The notes: a model not told the origin generated them from the letters alone. Positions 35,752 to 45,074 are shown, counted from the first letter of the stretch. The stretch: DNA of 64,000 nt from Microbulbifer sp. GL-2 (GCF_007183175.1 NZ_AP019807.1:4088001-4152000); one strand, 5' to 3'. Translations and numbers: made by a program.

Positions 35752-38298
35752 TCACGATTGCGGATTAAGTTTTGGCAGATCATTTGTAGGAATTGTAATC
35801 GCTGTCCCTTTTGGAATATCTGCAAATGGCACTTTACTAGCAGAATCAACAACTGATTGAGGAACCTGGGCTCTGATAATTGTTTGATTGCCACCAAAGA
35901 AACTTGAAAATACCTTTTGAAGATTTTGTGCGTCTTCCAAGTTATCAACAAATTGCTTACCTTCAAACTGACCAGGGGCGGATCTAAATGCATTTGTGTT
36001 TCTAATATCAGCCAATTCAACATCATCTACTACACGATATAAATCAACCATCTCATCCCCTTTGGTTAGCGTCTTACCAAAGGGAACCATCCCTAATAAA
36101 ATACCTCCCCCTTCAAGCCATCGATTGACAGGTTCTCCTGTTATCAAATCGGTGCCGGTAAAAACTTGCCCCAAGCTTTTTGCTGAGCCAACTCCCGGAA
36201 ATAAATCTGCAATTAACGATGCACCTGCATCAACCCCAGAACCGTCAAACTCAAAATTTGAAGTCGGGTGGCACGAATCGCAAGCGACATTGGAAGACCC
36301 AGTAATGGGCATGGAATCACCACTCTGCCCAGAATCGGCAGCACCCTGACCTCCCTGCAAATTCCCACGACTGGCCTGGCTACCAATATCCACCGCCCGG
36401 AAACCAGTACTTTTTAAAGTAGCGGTGATTATTCCAGCTACCGTTTGCTGAGCTCCACCATTCCCTCCTGACAAGTGAACCGAGGTAATGGCACCTGAAG
36501 TGGTTGTCGTCGCTGTAACCCTCTGGACAATTCGGCTACCAGTTTGATTAACCTTTACTGTCCCAGTACAAGTAGTCGTCCCATCGTCACTTTTTATACA
36601 GTCAGGCGTATACCCACTCGGATCGGTCCCAGCCAGCGGATTATTCATGATGTAGCTGTAGGGGTTCAGGCTCTGGCTATTACCAGGGCTCTGGATCACC
36701 GGGTCCACACTCAGGAACCGCCCAAGATTATAATCATAAGCCCGCCCATTCATATGGATCAATGCCACATCATCCAGATGCTCGTGATCGGTAAAGCCGC
36801 GGGTGCTGTAGGCGCTCTCTAAGATAGCGGTCTCTTTATCGAGAATATTGCCCTGGCGCGGCTTGCCGAAGGGATCGAAGCTGTGGCTTTCTTTTAGGTT
36901 ACCGGCTTCATCACCCACGGCAGCAGTGGAGCCCAGGCGGTCTCGGTGGCTGAAGCCGATCTGGTGGGTGACATCACTGCCTTTCTCGGTGGTGGTGAGC
37001 ACGGCGATATCGCCGATAAAGTGGCGGTACTGGGTTTCACCGCCGCCGGTAATCTTTTCGAACAGCTTGTCGATATACAGGGTGGTCTTGCCGCTGGTTT
37101 GGTTGACCTGCTTGTAGCGCATCTGGTCGGCGCCGTAGTAGAAGTACAGGTTGGCGCCGTTGCGGTTGATGCGGGTGGGTTTGTTAAAGGCGTTGTACCA
37201 GATCTGCTGCGCGCCGTTTTCATGGGTGCGGTTGCCGTTCTGGTCGTAGCCATAGGTTTTGGTGCCGCCGTTAATCAGGCTAACGCTCTTCACGGCGCTG
37301 GGGCCGCCATTGCTGCCGCCGGTGTAGCTGTAACTGCTGGCGAAGTCGTCTTTTTTCAGCAGGTTGCCGATGGCATCGTAGTCGTAATCGATACCGGGGC
37401 CATCGGTGCGGGTGCTGTAATCCAGGCGATTAAGGACATCGTAGTAGTGATTCTCTACATTTAACGCCGGGGATTCTGAGGGCAGTTGTACTACCTGTTC
37501 AAACAAGTTGCCGAAGCTGTCGTAGCTGTAGGCAATACCCTGGTGGTTTTGCACCAGGCTGTCGAAGGTGGTGCCGGCCATTTGCCCGGTTTCCCCGTGG
37601 AAGCTGCGGCCGATGGTGTAGTTGCCGGCGGCGATACTGGCAAACTCCCATTCGCCCCAGGCATCCATCTGGGTGATTTCCCGATAGGTATAACCACTGG
37701 CGGCATTACTGGTACGGAATTGGTAGCCGGTGCTGTTATAGCCGTATTGCAGGGTCAGCCCGGAGGGATAGCTGAGGCCTTTTAAACGGCCGTAGTTGCT
37801 GTCGAAATGACTTTGCGTAACAAAGTCTTCTCCATCGATAGCCGTGGTGACTTTGTAGGGGCGGCTCAGGGCGTCGTAGCTGTAGCTGCGCGCATAGCTG
37901 GCATCGCTGCGGCTCTCCCGTGCGAGCAGGCCTTTGCCGTTGGCGGCGCTGTCGAATTTCCAGCTGGCTTCTTCTGTGCCGTTGACACTGCGACTTTCCA
38001 TGCGGCCGAGGCGGTCGTAGGTAAAGCTGGTGATATCCAGGTTGCCGTCGATCTCCGTTTCCACTTCGCCAAAGCCGGTATAGGTAAACGATTTAGCCCC
38101 CATATTGGGGTCGTCCACCCATTCCTTTTGGCCGAGGGTATTGTAATTGGCGGTGATGCGATTGCTGTTGGCATCCTGTAAGACAATGGGATTGCCGGCA
38201 CCGTCGTAGGCATAGCGGGTGGTGCCACTTAGAGCATCGACAGTTTCAGTGAGCTGCTGCAGGCCGTTGTAGGTGCGACTCATCAGGCGGCCGTTCAC
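35752..38298 (-). CDS. Orphan RHS cassette 1 with TreTu-like (ADP-ribosyltransferase-type) tip
   Basis: An 848-codon frame from a GTG; it stays open to about 38396 but has no ATG. Order: RHS repeats (YDGAGNPIVLQDANSN and others), core hallmark GRFLSVDPVIQ...NPYSYIMNNPLAGTDPSGY, linker, junction DSGQSGD near 658, pretoxin region (DAGASLIADLFPGVGSAKS, like PT-TG), then the tip. The tip (DLYRVVDDVELADI, FEGKQFVDN, IIRAQVPQSVV) resembles the TreTu/ADP-ribosyltransferase toxin group as I recall it. The body is near-identical to the C-terminal third of the 3082-residue protein. Without signal peptide or FN3/SpvB parts it is probably a silent donor, not an effector. Its immunity gene follows. Confidence 0.8.
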   Translation of the reverse strand: MNGRLMSRTYNGLQQLTETVDALSGTTRYAYDGAGNPIVLQDANSNRITANYNTLGQKEWVDDPNMGAKSFTYTGFGEVETEIDGNLDITSFTYDRLGRMESRSVNGTEEASWKFDSAANGKGLLARESRSDASYARSYSYDALSRPYKVTTAIDGEDFVTQSHFDSNYGRLKGLSYPSGLTLQYGYNSTGYQFRTSNAASGYTYREITQMDAWGEWEFASIAAGNYTIGRSFHGETGQMAGTTFDSLVQNHQGIAYSYDSFGNLFEQVVQLPSESPALNVENHYYDVLNRLDYSTRTDGPGIDYDYDAIGNLLKKDDFASSYSYTGGSNGGPSAVKSVSLINGGTKTYGYDQNGNRTHENGAQQIWYNAFNKPTRINRNGANLYFYYGADQMRYKQVNQTSGKTTLYIDKLFEKITGGGETQYRHFIGDIAVLTTTEKGSDVTHQIGFSHRDRLGSTAAVGDEAGNLKESHSFDPFGKPRQGNILDKETAILESAYSTRGFTDHEHLDDVALIHMNGRAYDYNLGRFLSVDPVIQSPGNSQSLNPYSYIMNNPLAGTDPSGYTPDCIKSDDGTTTCTGTVKVNQTGSRIVQRVTATTTTSGAITSVHLSGGNGGAQQTVAGIITATLKSTGFRAVDIGSQASRGNLQGGQGAADSGQSGDSMPITGSSNVACDSCHPTSNFEFDGSGVDAGASLIADLFPGVGSAKSLGQVFTGTDLITGEPVNRWLEGGGILLGMVPFGKTLTKGDEMVDLYRVVDDVELADIRNTNAFRSAPGQFEGKQFVDNLEDAQNLQKVFSSFFGGNQTIIRAQVPQSVVDSASKVPFADIPKGTAITIPTNDLPKLNPQS

Positions 38299-38497
38299 CA
38301 GGATATCAGTGGTAAATCCACTGGCCTGCTCGTGGGTGTAGGTTACATCCAGCTGCTGATCGATGGTCGGACTTACCTTCTTACATGAAACAAGAAATTT
38401 TTATTTTAGGTTTCGCACCAACCTTTTCAGATAACATTCAAAAACACCTAACAATTCATTATACTTTGCGCCATATAAACCACAAAAAAATTAGATA

Positions 38498-38944
38498 ATG
38501 ATTAAGGAAATTAGGTCTTCGTTATTTTTTCTAGTGATTTTGCTCAGCGGCTGCACCTCAAATATAAAGACACAACCTGAGGATAAATTTTTATACAATT
38601 TTGGCACTATTATAGAAGATGGTGAATTTTATAAAATAGATGATTACTCAAGTGAAATAGCATGGATTCCAGGAGAAAAATTTGGAATTCGCGTAGAGAA
38701 CATATCGAGAAATGAATATGCCTTAGGCTACGAAATACTACGGAAGGATGAGTTTGACGGTCAATTTAGAGAAGTAACTAACGGCGGGCACTGGAAAATT
38801 GCTCCTCCGATTAACGAGTTGTATGAAGCCTTTTTGATTGAAGAATCGACCGACTTTAATCCTGGAGACTATTTCTTTGTGGTTATGATCAATGGAGAGG
38901 AAGCACGAACCTTTTCATTTTCTATAGTCTGGCCCACTGAATAA
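38498..38944 (+). CDS. Small lipoprotein beside orphan RHS cassette (copy 1)
   Basis: A 148-residue protein with signal and lipobox FFLVILLSGC (Cys about 19). The beta-sandwich-like mature part includes FGIRVENISRNEY and HWKIAPPIN. It may belong to DUF3859, but I am not certain. It is divergent from the orphan RHS cassette, 200 bases from its end. The copy at 44542-44988 differs by one residue (Arg for Lys). Duplicated with the cassette, so possibly cargo, possibly a cassette function. Confidence 0.65.
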   Translation: MIKEIRSSLFFLVILLSGCTSNIKTQPEDKFLYNFGTIIEDGEFYKIDDYSSEIAWIPGEKFGIRVENISRNEYALGYEILRKDEFDGQFREVTNGGHWKIAPPINELYEAFLIEESTDFNPGDYFFVVMINGEEARTFSFSIVWPTE

Positions 38945-39029
38945 TTTACTTATATTATGTGAGCATCTCAAGATCTTTCGACTTATTCATCGCCCCCCCT
39001 TGCAACCTTCATAACTGAACTATAGATAA

Positions 39030-39149
39030 GATCTCCCCTTTCAGGTTGATTATTATTTGGAGTTAGTGGATTGGGGTATTCAAGAGGCCGTACAACAAGC
39101 GTATCCAACTGGTAGTGCTCAGAGTTCTGCGTCATTTCTTTACTATTAG
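39030..39149 (+). pseudogene. REP-type transposase fragment (copy 1)
   Basis: The frame starts right after a stop: DLPFQVDYYLELVDWGIQEAVQQ, matching the LPFSL..YLELVDW segment of RAYT transposases, then runs into unrelated residues. No start codon. Same segment as in 30482-30727. Confidence 0.5.
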
Positions 39150-39166
39150 CAAAAAGTAAATGACTC

Positions 39167-39245
39167 ATGACTAAACCCTCTTTCGATATGGATGCCGCCA
39201 TCAAAGCCTTGTATGAGGGCAAAGATCTCAGTGGCTTTGTGATTG
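39167..39245 (+). pseudogene. IS256-family transposase N-terminus (copy 1)
   Basis: ATG with the family-typical start MTKPSFDMDAAIKALYEGKD; it is cut after about 26 codons by IS6 copy 2. In the second copy (45212) the same start runs into other DNA, so truncation predates the IS6. Confidence 0.55.
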
Positions 39246-40077
39246 GGTTCTGTCGCAAAGTTCGTCGGTCTTGCGGGCGCCCCTGCATCTCAGTTATAAG
39301 CGCTGGCTCTGAATCTGCAGTTTTAGGTCTGTACCGTTGATCAGCTTTAAAGGAACCCACTACCCGAAAAATGTGATTCTGTATGCCGTATTCTTCTATG
39401 TCCGCTATGCAGTTTCCTATCGCGATCAGGAAGAGATTATGCAGGAGCGCGGGGTTACTGTTGATCACGCCACTCTCAACCGATGGGTGGTCAAATACGC
39501 CTCGCAAATTGCCGCAGAGGCCAGAAAGAAGAAGAGCCAGGTAGGTGCCTCCTGGCGTATGGATGAGACCTATATCAAAGTTAAGGGCAGGTGGGTATAC
39601 CTGTATCGAGCAGTCGATAAGTCCGGTGAAACCGTTGACTTCATGCTCTCAGAAACCCGAGATGAAGCCGCAGCAACACGCTTCTTTGCGCAATCCGTTG
39701 GCAATAACGGCTTGCCAGAGAAGGTGGTCATCGATAAAAGTGGAGCCAATCAGGTCGGTTTGACCAACATCAATATCTACCTGTTTCTGATGGGCTTCTG
39801 GCTTTCATTCATCGATACCCTACAGGTCAAATATCTCAACAATATCGTTGAACAGGACCACCGGTTTATCAAACGAATAACCAAGCCTATGATGGGCTTT
39901 AAGACCTTCCACTCAGCGGCTGCCACTCTCGATGGGATTGAAACGGCGCATATGATCCGAGAAGGGCAGCTGGGGCAGCAAGATATCCCGGCCTATCGCC
40001 AATTTATGGCGCTCGCAGAATAACTGTGTCCGGGTCATAGGTGTATTTCAGCCATACGGAAAGTTTGCGACAGAGCC
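39246..40077 (+). mobile_element. IS6-family insertion sequence, copy 2 (intact)
   Basis: 832 bp with ends GGTTCTGTCGCAAAG (left) and, inverted, GGCTCTGTCGCAAACTT (right). One transposase gene. The flanking octamers TGTGATTG and TTGTGAAG do not match. It separates the IS256 remnant from an XRE tail, which suggests a rearrangement between IS copies rather than simple insertion. Confidence 0.88.
39337..40023 (+). CDS. IS6-family transposase
   Basis: A 228-residue DDE transposase. It has the N-terminal FYVRYAVSYRDQEEIMQERG helix-turn-helix part, then WRMDETYIKVKG (first Asp), VVIDKSGANQ (second Asp) and YLNNIVEQDHRFIK (Glu). The frame begins with TTG (MISFKGTHYPKN), as in many IS6 members. IS6 elements move by replicative or cut-out/conservative routes that create cointegrates and deletions, which can move passenger cassettes. 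Apparently functional; copy 1 differs at a few codons and has a stop. Confidence 0.92.
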   Translation: MISFKGTHYPKNVILYAVFFYVRYAVSYRDQEEIMQERGVTVDHATLNRWVVKYASQIAAEARKKKSQVGASWRMDETYIKVKGRWVYLYRAVDKSGETVDFMLSETRDEAAATRFFAQSVGNNGLPEKVVIDKSGANQVGLTNINIYLFLMGFWLSFIDTLQVKYLNNIVEQDHRFIKRITKPMMGFKTFHSAAATLDGIETAHMIREGQLGQQDIPAYRQFMALAE

Positions 40078-40079
40078 TT

Positions 40080-40118
40080 GTGAAGTACGAGGCCCGGCGC
40101 TGGACGCGTACTGGATAA
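40080..40118 (+). pseudogene. XRE-type regulator tail
   Basis: The last 12 codons VKYEARRWTRTG before TAA match the end of the XRE frames at 33778 and 45417. Everything upstream is lost to IS6 copy 2. Hairpin C follows after 2 bases. Confidence 0.5.
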
Positions 40119-40120
40119 TA

Positions 40121-40153
40121 AAGGCCCCGGCAGATTGCTCTGCCGGGGCTCTT
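40121..40153. terminator. Array hairpin, copy C
   Basis: GCCCCGGCAGA / TCTGCCGGGGC is a perfect 11-bp stem with loop TTGC, flanked by AAG and TCTT. It lies between the XRE tail (+) and the lipoprotein gene ending at 40187 (-). Confidence 0.75.
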
Positions 40154-40186
40154 GATGGCTATTCTTTAGATAAATAGCCTCAGAGA

Positions 40187-40615
40187 CTACTCGTTAGTAA
40201 TTTCTGAACTCATTTGAAAGCAACGAGATACATCTAAGCCTATATCCCTGTAGCAATTGCTGAGTTCCTGATTCTTTTCTAGGCCGTACCAACCATTGCT
40301 ATAACTATCTGCCAGCCAAAGCCTGGTTTTCTCGTTCCCACCTTTCGTGGAAAGCTTTAACCAATGTAAAACAAGCTTGTCTTGCTCAGCGTCACTTTTC
40401 CCTTGCGCAGAACCATAACCATTAGAAATTAGCATAGCCAAACCAAACTGGGCTTCCGCATCACCAGCTTGTGCAATGGGCAACAAGACTTTATATGCCT
40501 TATCAAAATTTCCTGCTTCAACGTACTGAGCAGCCTTGTCTTTTGCCGGCACATCCTCAGCATTACTGCACGATATAATCAATAACGCTCCTAAAAAAAC
40601 AGCGATCCTAAACAT
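40187..40615 (-). CDS. Sel1-like lipoprotein, candidate immunity to the zincin tip
   Basis: A 142-residue protein with lipobox LLIISC (Cys about 16) and a helical Sel1/TPR-like domain: YVEAGNFDKAYKVLLPIAQAG and AEAQFGLAMLISNGYG. It follows the HEXXH toxin tip at 40628-41200 by 12 bases on the same strand. A lipoprotein anchored in the periplasm would suit immunity against a protease acting there. Hairpin C ends the unit. The Sel1 call is fairly good; the role is inferred from position. Confidence 0.65.
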   Translation of the reverse strand: MFRIAVFLGALLIISCSNAEDVPAKDKAAQYVEAGNFDKAYKVLLPIAQAGDAEAQFGLAMLISNGYGSAQGKSDAEQDKLVLHWLKLSTKGGNEKTRLWLADSYSNGWYGLEKNQELSNCYRDIGLDVSRCFQMSSEITNE

Positions 40616-40627
40616 AAAATCACCTCC

Positions 40628-41200
40628 CTAAAAAGGTATTAATTCTTCATACGTTTTCAAAGATGGAGCATCTGGGTTATTAAGCATTGATTTTGGTCTG
40701 GAATTATTCTTTAACCAAAAGTAGTCTCGAACAATATCTCCTTGCCGCTCCAAGCTATACTTTGAGAACGGTCTCCCTCCTTTGCTAGGCAAAACAATGG
40801 GCAACTCATATTTATAATTTCGATTCAATGCCGCCTTCCTAACATCTATGCCTAACTGATGTTGGTAGACATGCGTCATTTCGTGGATAAACAACCCTTG
40901 CAAATCAATATTTCCATCAACAGAAAAATCATCTCGGTAAGCAGCACTTTTGGGATGGAAATAGATATTCCCATCTGGAGCCATCACTACATTCTTAGTC
41001 TGGAAGAAAATATATTTATCCCTGATAACCTTAACACTGTCGTAATCTGATATTACCTCCCCAAAAATAGAGCTTGCGAGCTCCTTTTCCCCTTCAGTCA
41101 AAAATCTAGATTCACCTACCTTCATTGTCGGCTGATAAGAATCGGTAGATGTCGCAGTTGCACTGGGAATTCCTAGGGCTTCACCACTCTGCCCATGCAC
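40628..41200 (-). CDS. Displaced toxin tip, zincin metallopeptidase (HEXXH)
   Basis: A 190-codon frame whose start MHGQSGEALG carries the array's junction motif GQSGE; it is open a little further upstream and has no signal peptide of its own. The catalytic motif is LFIHEMTHVYQHQ (HEMTH), followed by an alpha/beta C-terminal part (SLERQGDIVRDYFWL). It resembles RHS-associated Tox-MPTase domains. It looks like a toxin tip cut off from an RHS carrier, kept with its immunity gene downstream. It would become active only after recombination onto a full carrier. Confidence 0.7.
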   Translation of the reverse strand: MHGQSGEALGIPSATATSTDSYQPTMKVGESRFLTEGEKELASSIFGEVISDYDSVKVIRDKYIFFQTKNVVMAPDGNIYFHPKSAAYRDDFSVDGNIDLQGLFIHEMTHVYQHQLGIDVRKAALNRNYKYELPIVLPSKGGRPFSKYSLERQGDIVRDYFWLKNNSRPKSMLNNPDAPSLKTYEELIPF

Positions 41201-41246
41201 TAGCCTCCAATCAGCAATTAGATCTGCCCTATTTTTTGTGTTTACC

Positions 41247-41756
41247 CTAGTAGGGACTTGGCAACACTAAATTAATAGCGTTGCTTTTTAGCTCCACCTT
41301 TGGTTGTTTATCTCTATATTTTGGGTTATCTACATAGTATGTAAGCTCGTATTCCCCAGCGCCCCTCAAATCATAGTAGTCACTCACAATGATCTCACAG
41401 GAAACTTCAGTATTAGGCTCAATTTTAATAAAGTCATCTTTAGTGGCCTCATTTTTATTGTGAAAGTCCATCAGCCCGCCATACGAAACTGTAGTTTTTA
41501 AACCGCCTTCTATCCGGTTAATAGAAAATATATCTGACAAAACAACCCCGCCTTCGCAAAAATAGTATTCATATAAATAAAAAGGCTTTCTCATTTCATT
41601 TCTGAATATTACTTCCACAGCTAATCTCATATTTTTAGAGCCGAGAAGTTTGACTTCAATAGTGGGCTTCATATTACCCCCTGAAAAAGTTAAGGAAGAA
41701 ATTAAGAAAATTGTTACGAAACCAATAATCACACCTGTGATTTTCAAAATTTTCAT
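41247..41756 (-). CDS. Candidate exported immunity protein of orphan cassette 2
   Basis: About 169 residues, starting MKILKITGVIIGFVTIFLISS (signal peptide or anchor). The mature part is an Ig-like sandwich: MRLAVEVIFRNE, YFCEGGVVLSDIF, and a C-terminal GEYELTYYVDNP...LKSNAINLVL. The last element resembles the Ig-like propeptide found in some M35-type peptidases, which fits a protease inhibitor. It begins 28 bases after the toxin-tip stop. Export matches a protease toxin that acts in the periplasm. An earlier ATG (41765) adds three residues. Confidence 0.65.
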   Translation of the reverse strand: MKILKITGVIIGFVTIFLISSLTFSGGNMKPTIEVKLLGSKNMRLAVEVIFRNEMRKPFYLYEYYFCEGGVVLSDIFSINRIEGGLKTTVSYGGLMDFHNKNEATKDDFIKIEPNTEVSCEIIVSDYYDLRGAGEYELTYYVDNPKYRDKQPKVELKSNAINLVLPSPY

Positions 41757-41783
41757 ATTATACAACCCCTAAATACTTTCTTG

Positions 41784-44342
41784 TTAATCCAGAGGACCCA
41801 TGTAATGACTGGTTATAAACCTAGAAAAATTATATGGGTTGTGTATGGCTCGAGGCCCTTGCATAGCAGGCACATCACCCGGATGCACCATTCCCCCGTC
41901 ATATCCATTCGGATGAAAGTGAGAACCTTCATGAATCAGCGTGTTAATCTGCTGAACAGCTGACCTTGGAAATTTATTGGTAATAAATATATTTCTGTTC
42001 CTATCACCCAGAAAAACAAATGCTGCAGCCTTATGGCTTTCTCCATATTTTTCCAAGTAACGGCTAATTTCTTTCTCACTAAGACTCCTATCCCCGGTAT
42101 TTAAATGAACCCTCGCTAGCGTCGCCGCTGTTACTTCTACAATTGTTGCCGATCTCAAAGCGGCAATAGTATTATCAATATTTGATACCAGCCCATCTAC
42201 AACAGGGCGAAAATTCTCATCTCCCGGCTTCACCCCAAACTCCCGCTGCAAATAATACGCGGTGTCACTATTTGGCTCATCCGCCAAGAGCTTTCCTTTC
42301 ACGAAATCTAGGTAATCTATGGCTTGGCCCTGTCGATTTCCTAGATTGCTTGAGTCAACACCTCCTTCATCACCACTCTGCCCAGAATCGGCAGCACCCT
42401 GACCTCCCTGCAAATTCCCACGACTGGCCTGGCTACCAATATCTGCTGCTCCACCCGACTTCTGTCCGCCAATACTACCGATAGAAAAGCTTTGTGTTTT
42501 TCCACCACTTGTTATGCTCCCTGTTAGCTTGCCATTGGTATCCATAGTTACAGAGCCAGTCTCTGTCCGTTTTATGCGCGAACCGGTTTGACTAACCTTT
42601 ACTGGTCCAGTGCAAGTGATCGCCCCATCGTCACTCGGTATACAGTCAGGCGTATACCCACTCGGATCCGTCCCCGCCAGCGGATTATTCATGATGTAGC
42701 TGTAGGGGTTCAGGCTCTGGCTATTACCAGGACTCTGGATCACCGGGTCCACACTCAGGAACCGCCCAAGATTATAATCATAAGCCCGCCCATTCATATG
42801 GATCAATGCCACATCATCCAGATGCTCGTGGTCGGTAAAGCCTCGGGTGCTGTAGGCGCTCTCTAAGATAGCGGTTTCTTTATCGAGAATATTGCCCTGG
42901 CGCGGCTTGCCGAAGGGATCGAAGCTGTGGCTTTCTTTTAGGTTACCGGCTTCATCACCCACGGCAGCAGTGGAGCCCAGGCGGTCTCGGTGGCTGAAGC
43001 CGATCTGGTGGGTGACATCACTGCCTTTCTCGGTGGTAGTGAGCACGGCGATATCGCCGATAAAGTGGCGGTATTGGGTTTCACCGCCGCCGGTAATCTT
43101 TTCGAACAGCTTGTCGATATACAGGGTGGTCTTGCCGCTGGTTTGGTTGACCTGTTTGTAGCGCATCTGGTCGGCGCCGTAGTAGAAGTACAGGTTGGCG
43201 CCGTTGCGGTTGATGCGGGTGGGTTTGTTAAAGGCGTTGTACCAGATCTGCTGCGCACCATTTTCATGGGTGCGGTTGCCGTTCTGGTCGTAGCCATAGG
43301 TCTTGGTGCCACCATTGATCAGGCTAACGCTCTTCACGGCGCTGGGGCCGCCATTGCTGCCGCCGGTGTAGCTGTAGCTGCTGGCGAAGTCGTCTTTTTT
43401 CAGCAGGTTGCCGATGGCATCGTAGTCGTAATCGATACCGGGGCCATCGGTGCGGGTGCTGTAATCCAGGCGATTAAGGACATCGTAGTAGTGATTCTCT
43501 ACATTTAACGCCGGGGATTCTGAGGGCAGTTGTACTACCTGTTCAAACAAGTTGCCGAAGCTGTCGTAGCTGTAGGCAATACCCTGGTGGTTTTGCACCA
43601 GGCTGTCGAAGGTGGTGCCGGCCATTTGCCCGGTTTCCCCGTGGAAGCTGCGGCCGATGGTGTAGTTGCCGGCGGCGATACTGGCAAACTCCCATTCGCC
43701 CCAGGCATCCATCTGGGTGATTTCCCGATAGGTATAACCACTGGCGGCATTACTGGTACGGAATTGGTAGCCGGTGCTGTTATAGCCGTATTGCAGGGTC
43801 AGCCCGGAGGGATAGCTGAGGCCTTTTAAACGGCCGTAGTTGCTGTCGAAATGACTTTGCGTAACAAAGTCTTCGCCATCGATAGCCGTGGTGACTTTGT
43901 AGGGGCGGCTCAGGGCGTCGTAGCTGTAGCTGCGCGCATAGCTGGCATCGCTGCGGCTCTCCCTCGCGGGCAGGCCTTTGCCGTTGGCGGCGCTGTCGAA
44001 TTTCCAGCTGGCTTCCTCTGTGCCGTTGACACTGCGACTTTCCATGCGGCCGAGGCGGTCGTAGGTAAAGCTGGTGATATCCAGGTTGCCGTCGATCTCC
44101 GTTTCCACTTCGCCAAAGCCGGTATAGGTAAACGATTTAGCCCCCATATTGGGGTCGTCCACCCATTCCTTTTGGCCGAGGGCATTGTAATTGGCGGTGA
44201 TGCGATTGCTGTTGGCATCCTGTAAGACAATGGGATTGCCGGCACCGTCGTAGGCATAGCGGGTGGTGCCACTTAGAGCATCGACAGTTTCAGTGAGCTG
44301 CTGCAGGCCGTTGTAGGTGCGGCTCATCAGGCGGCCGTTCAC
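41784..44342 (-). CDS. Orphan RHS cassette 2 with HEXXH metallopeptidase tip
   Basis: An 852-codon frame from GTG; it has no ATG and is open upstream to the same breakpoint as cassette 1. The RHS repeats and core (to PSGYTPDC) are near-identical to cassette 1 and to the full-length protein. The linker is different (KRTETGSVTMDTNGKL), then DSGQSGDEGG marks the junction. The tip contains TLIHEGSHFHPNG (HEGSH) and, later, NPYNFSRFI, a layout like aspzincin/M35-type peptidases. It is probably a spare toxin tip. Its immunity gene lies immediately downstream. Confidence 0.8.
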   Translation of the reverse strand: MNGRLMSRTYNGLQQLTETVDALSGTTRYAYDGAGNPIVLQDANSNRITANYNALGQKEWVDDPNMGAKSFTYTGFGEVETEIDGNLDITSFTYDRLGRMESRSVNGTEEASWKFDSAANGKGLPARESRSDASYARSYSYDALSRPYKVTTAIDGEDFVTQSHFDSNYGRLKGLSYPSGLTLQYGYNSTGYQFRTSNAASGYTYREITQMDAWGEWEFASIAAGNYTIGRSFHGETGQMAGTTFDSLVQNHQGIAYSYDSFGNLFEQVVQLPSESPALNVENHYYDVLNRLDYSTRTDGPGIDYDYDAIGNLLKKDDFASSYSYTGGSNGGPSAVKSVSLINGGTKTYGYDQNGNRTHENGAQQIWYNAFNKPTRINRNGANLYFYYGADQMRYKQVNQTSGKTTLYIDKLFEKITGGGETQYRHFIGDIAVLTTTEKGSDVTHQIGFSHRDRLGSTAAVGDEAGNLKESHSFDPFGKPRQGNILDKETAILESAYSTRGFTDHEHLDDVALIHMNGRAYDYNLGRFLSVDPVIQSPGNSQSLNPYSYIMNNPLAGTDPSGYTPDCIPSDDGAITCTGPVKVSQTGSRIKRTETGSVTMDTNGKLTGSITSGGKTQSFSIGSIGGQKSGGAADIGSQASRGNLQGGQGAADSGQSGDEGGVDSSNLGNRQGQAIDYLDFVKGKLLADEPNSDTAYYLQREFGVKPGDENFRPVVDGLVSNIDNTIAALRSATIVEVTAATLARVHLNTGDRSLSEKEISRYLEKYGESHKAAAFVFLGDRNRNIFITNKFPRSAVQQINTLIHEGSHFHPNGYDGGMVHPGDVPAMQGPRAIHNPYNFSRFITSHYMGPLD

Positions 44343-44541
44343 CAGGATATCAGTGGTAAATCCACTGGCCTGCTCGTGGGTGTAGGTTACATCCAGCTGC
44401 TGATCGATGGTCGGACTTACCTTCTTACATGAAACAAGAAATTTTTATTTTAGGTTTCGCACCAACCTTTTCAGATAACATTCAAAAACACCTAACAATT
44501 CATTATACTTTGCGCCATATAAACCACAAAAAAATTAGATA

Positions 44542-44988
44542 ATGATTAAGGAAATTAGGTCTTCGTTATTTTTTCTAGTGATTTTGCTCAGCGGCTGCAC
44601 CTCAAATATAAAGACACAACCTGAGGATAAATTTTTATACAATTTTGGCACTATTATAGAAGATGGTGAATTTTATAAAATAGATGATTACTCAAGTGAA
44701 ATAGCATGGATTCCAGGAGAAAAATTTGGAATTCGCGTAGAGAACATATCGAGAAATGAATATGCCTTAGGCTACGAAATACTACGGAAGGATGAGTTTG
44801 ACGGTCAATTTAAAGAAGTAACTAACGGCGGGCACTGGAAAATTGCTCCTCCGATTAACGAGTTGTATGAAGCCTTTTTGATTGAAGAATCGACCGACTT
44901 TAATCCTGGAGACTATTTCTTTGTGGTTATGATCAATGGAGAGGAAGCACGAACCTTTTCATTTTCTATAGTCTGGCCCACTGAATAA
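44542..44988 (+). CDS. Small lipoprotein beside orphan RHS cassette (copy 2)
   Basis: A 148-residue protein that differs from the copy at 38498 at one residue (Lys instead of Arg in FDGQFKEV). Lipobox LLSGC. Both copies kept open frames and nearly identical DNA, which means recent duplication, gene conversion or selection. Function unknown. Confidence 0.65.
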   Translation: MIKEIRSSLFFLVILLSGCTSNIKTQPEDKFLYNFGTIIEDGEFYKIDDYSSEIAWIPGEKFGIRVENISRNEYALGYEILRKDEFDGQFKEVTNGGHWKIAPPINELYEAFLIEESTDFNPGDYFFVVMINGEEARTFSFSIVWPTE

Positions 44989-45074
44989 TTTACTTATACT
45001 ATGTGAGCATCTCAAGATCTTTCGACTTATTCATCGCCCCCCCCTTGCAACCTTCATAACTGAACTATAGATAA

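Larger units (their letters stand above)
36318..39245. repeat. Long duplication, copy 1
   Basis: RHS core, lipoprotein, RAYT and IS256 remnants form a block repeated in direct orientation at 42369-45290. Most of it is identical; the linker just before the toxin junction differs. The RHS part (to about 38358) is also present at 53025-55067. The copy ends exactly at the IS6 left end. Confidence 0.85.

Noticed and set aside
36544..38181. Long plus-strand frames opposite the RHS core (Ala/Val/Gly-rich, repeated in three copies)
   Set aside because: They lie antisense to a well-supported RHS frame, recur only because the core is repeated, and have no ribosome sites or family features.
39238..40085. 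Target-site duplication of IS6 copy 2
   Set aside because: The octamers TGTGATTG and TTGTGAAG share only a few bases by chance; a rearrangement is more likely.
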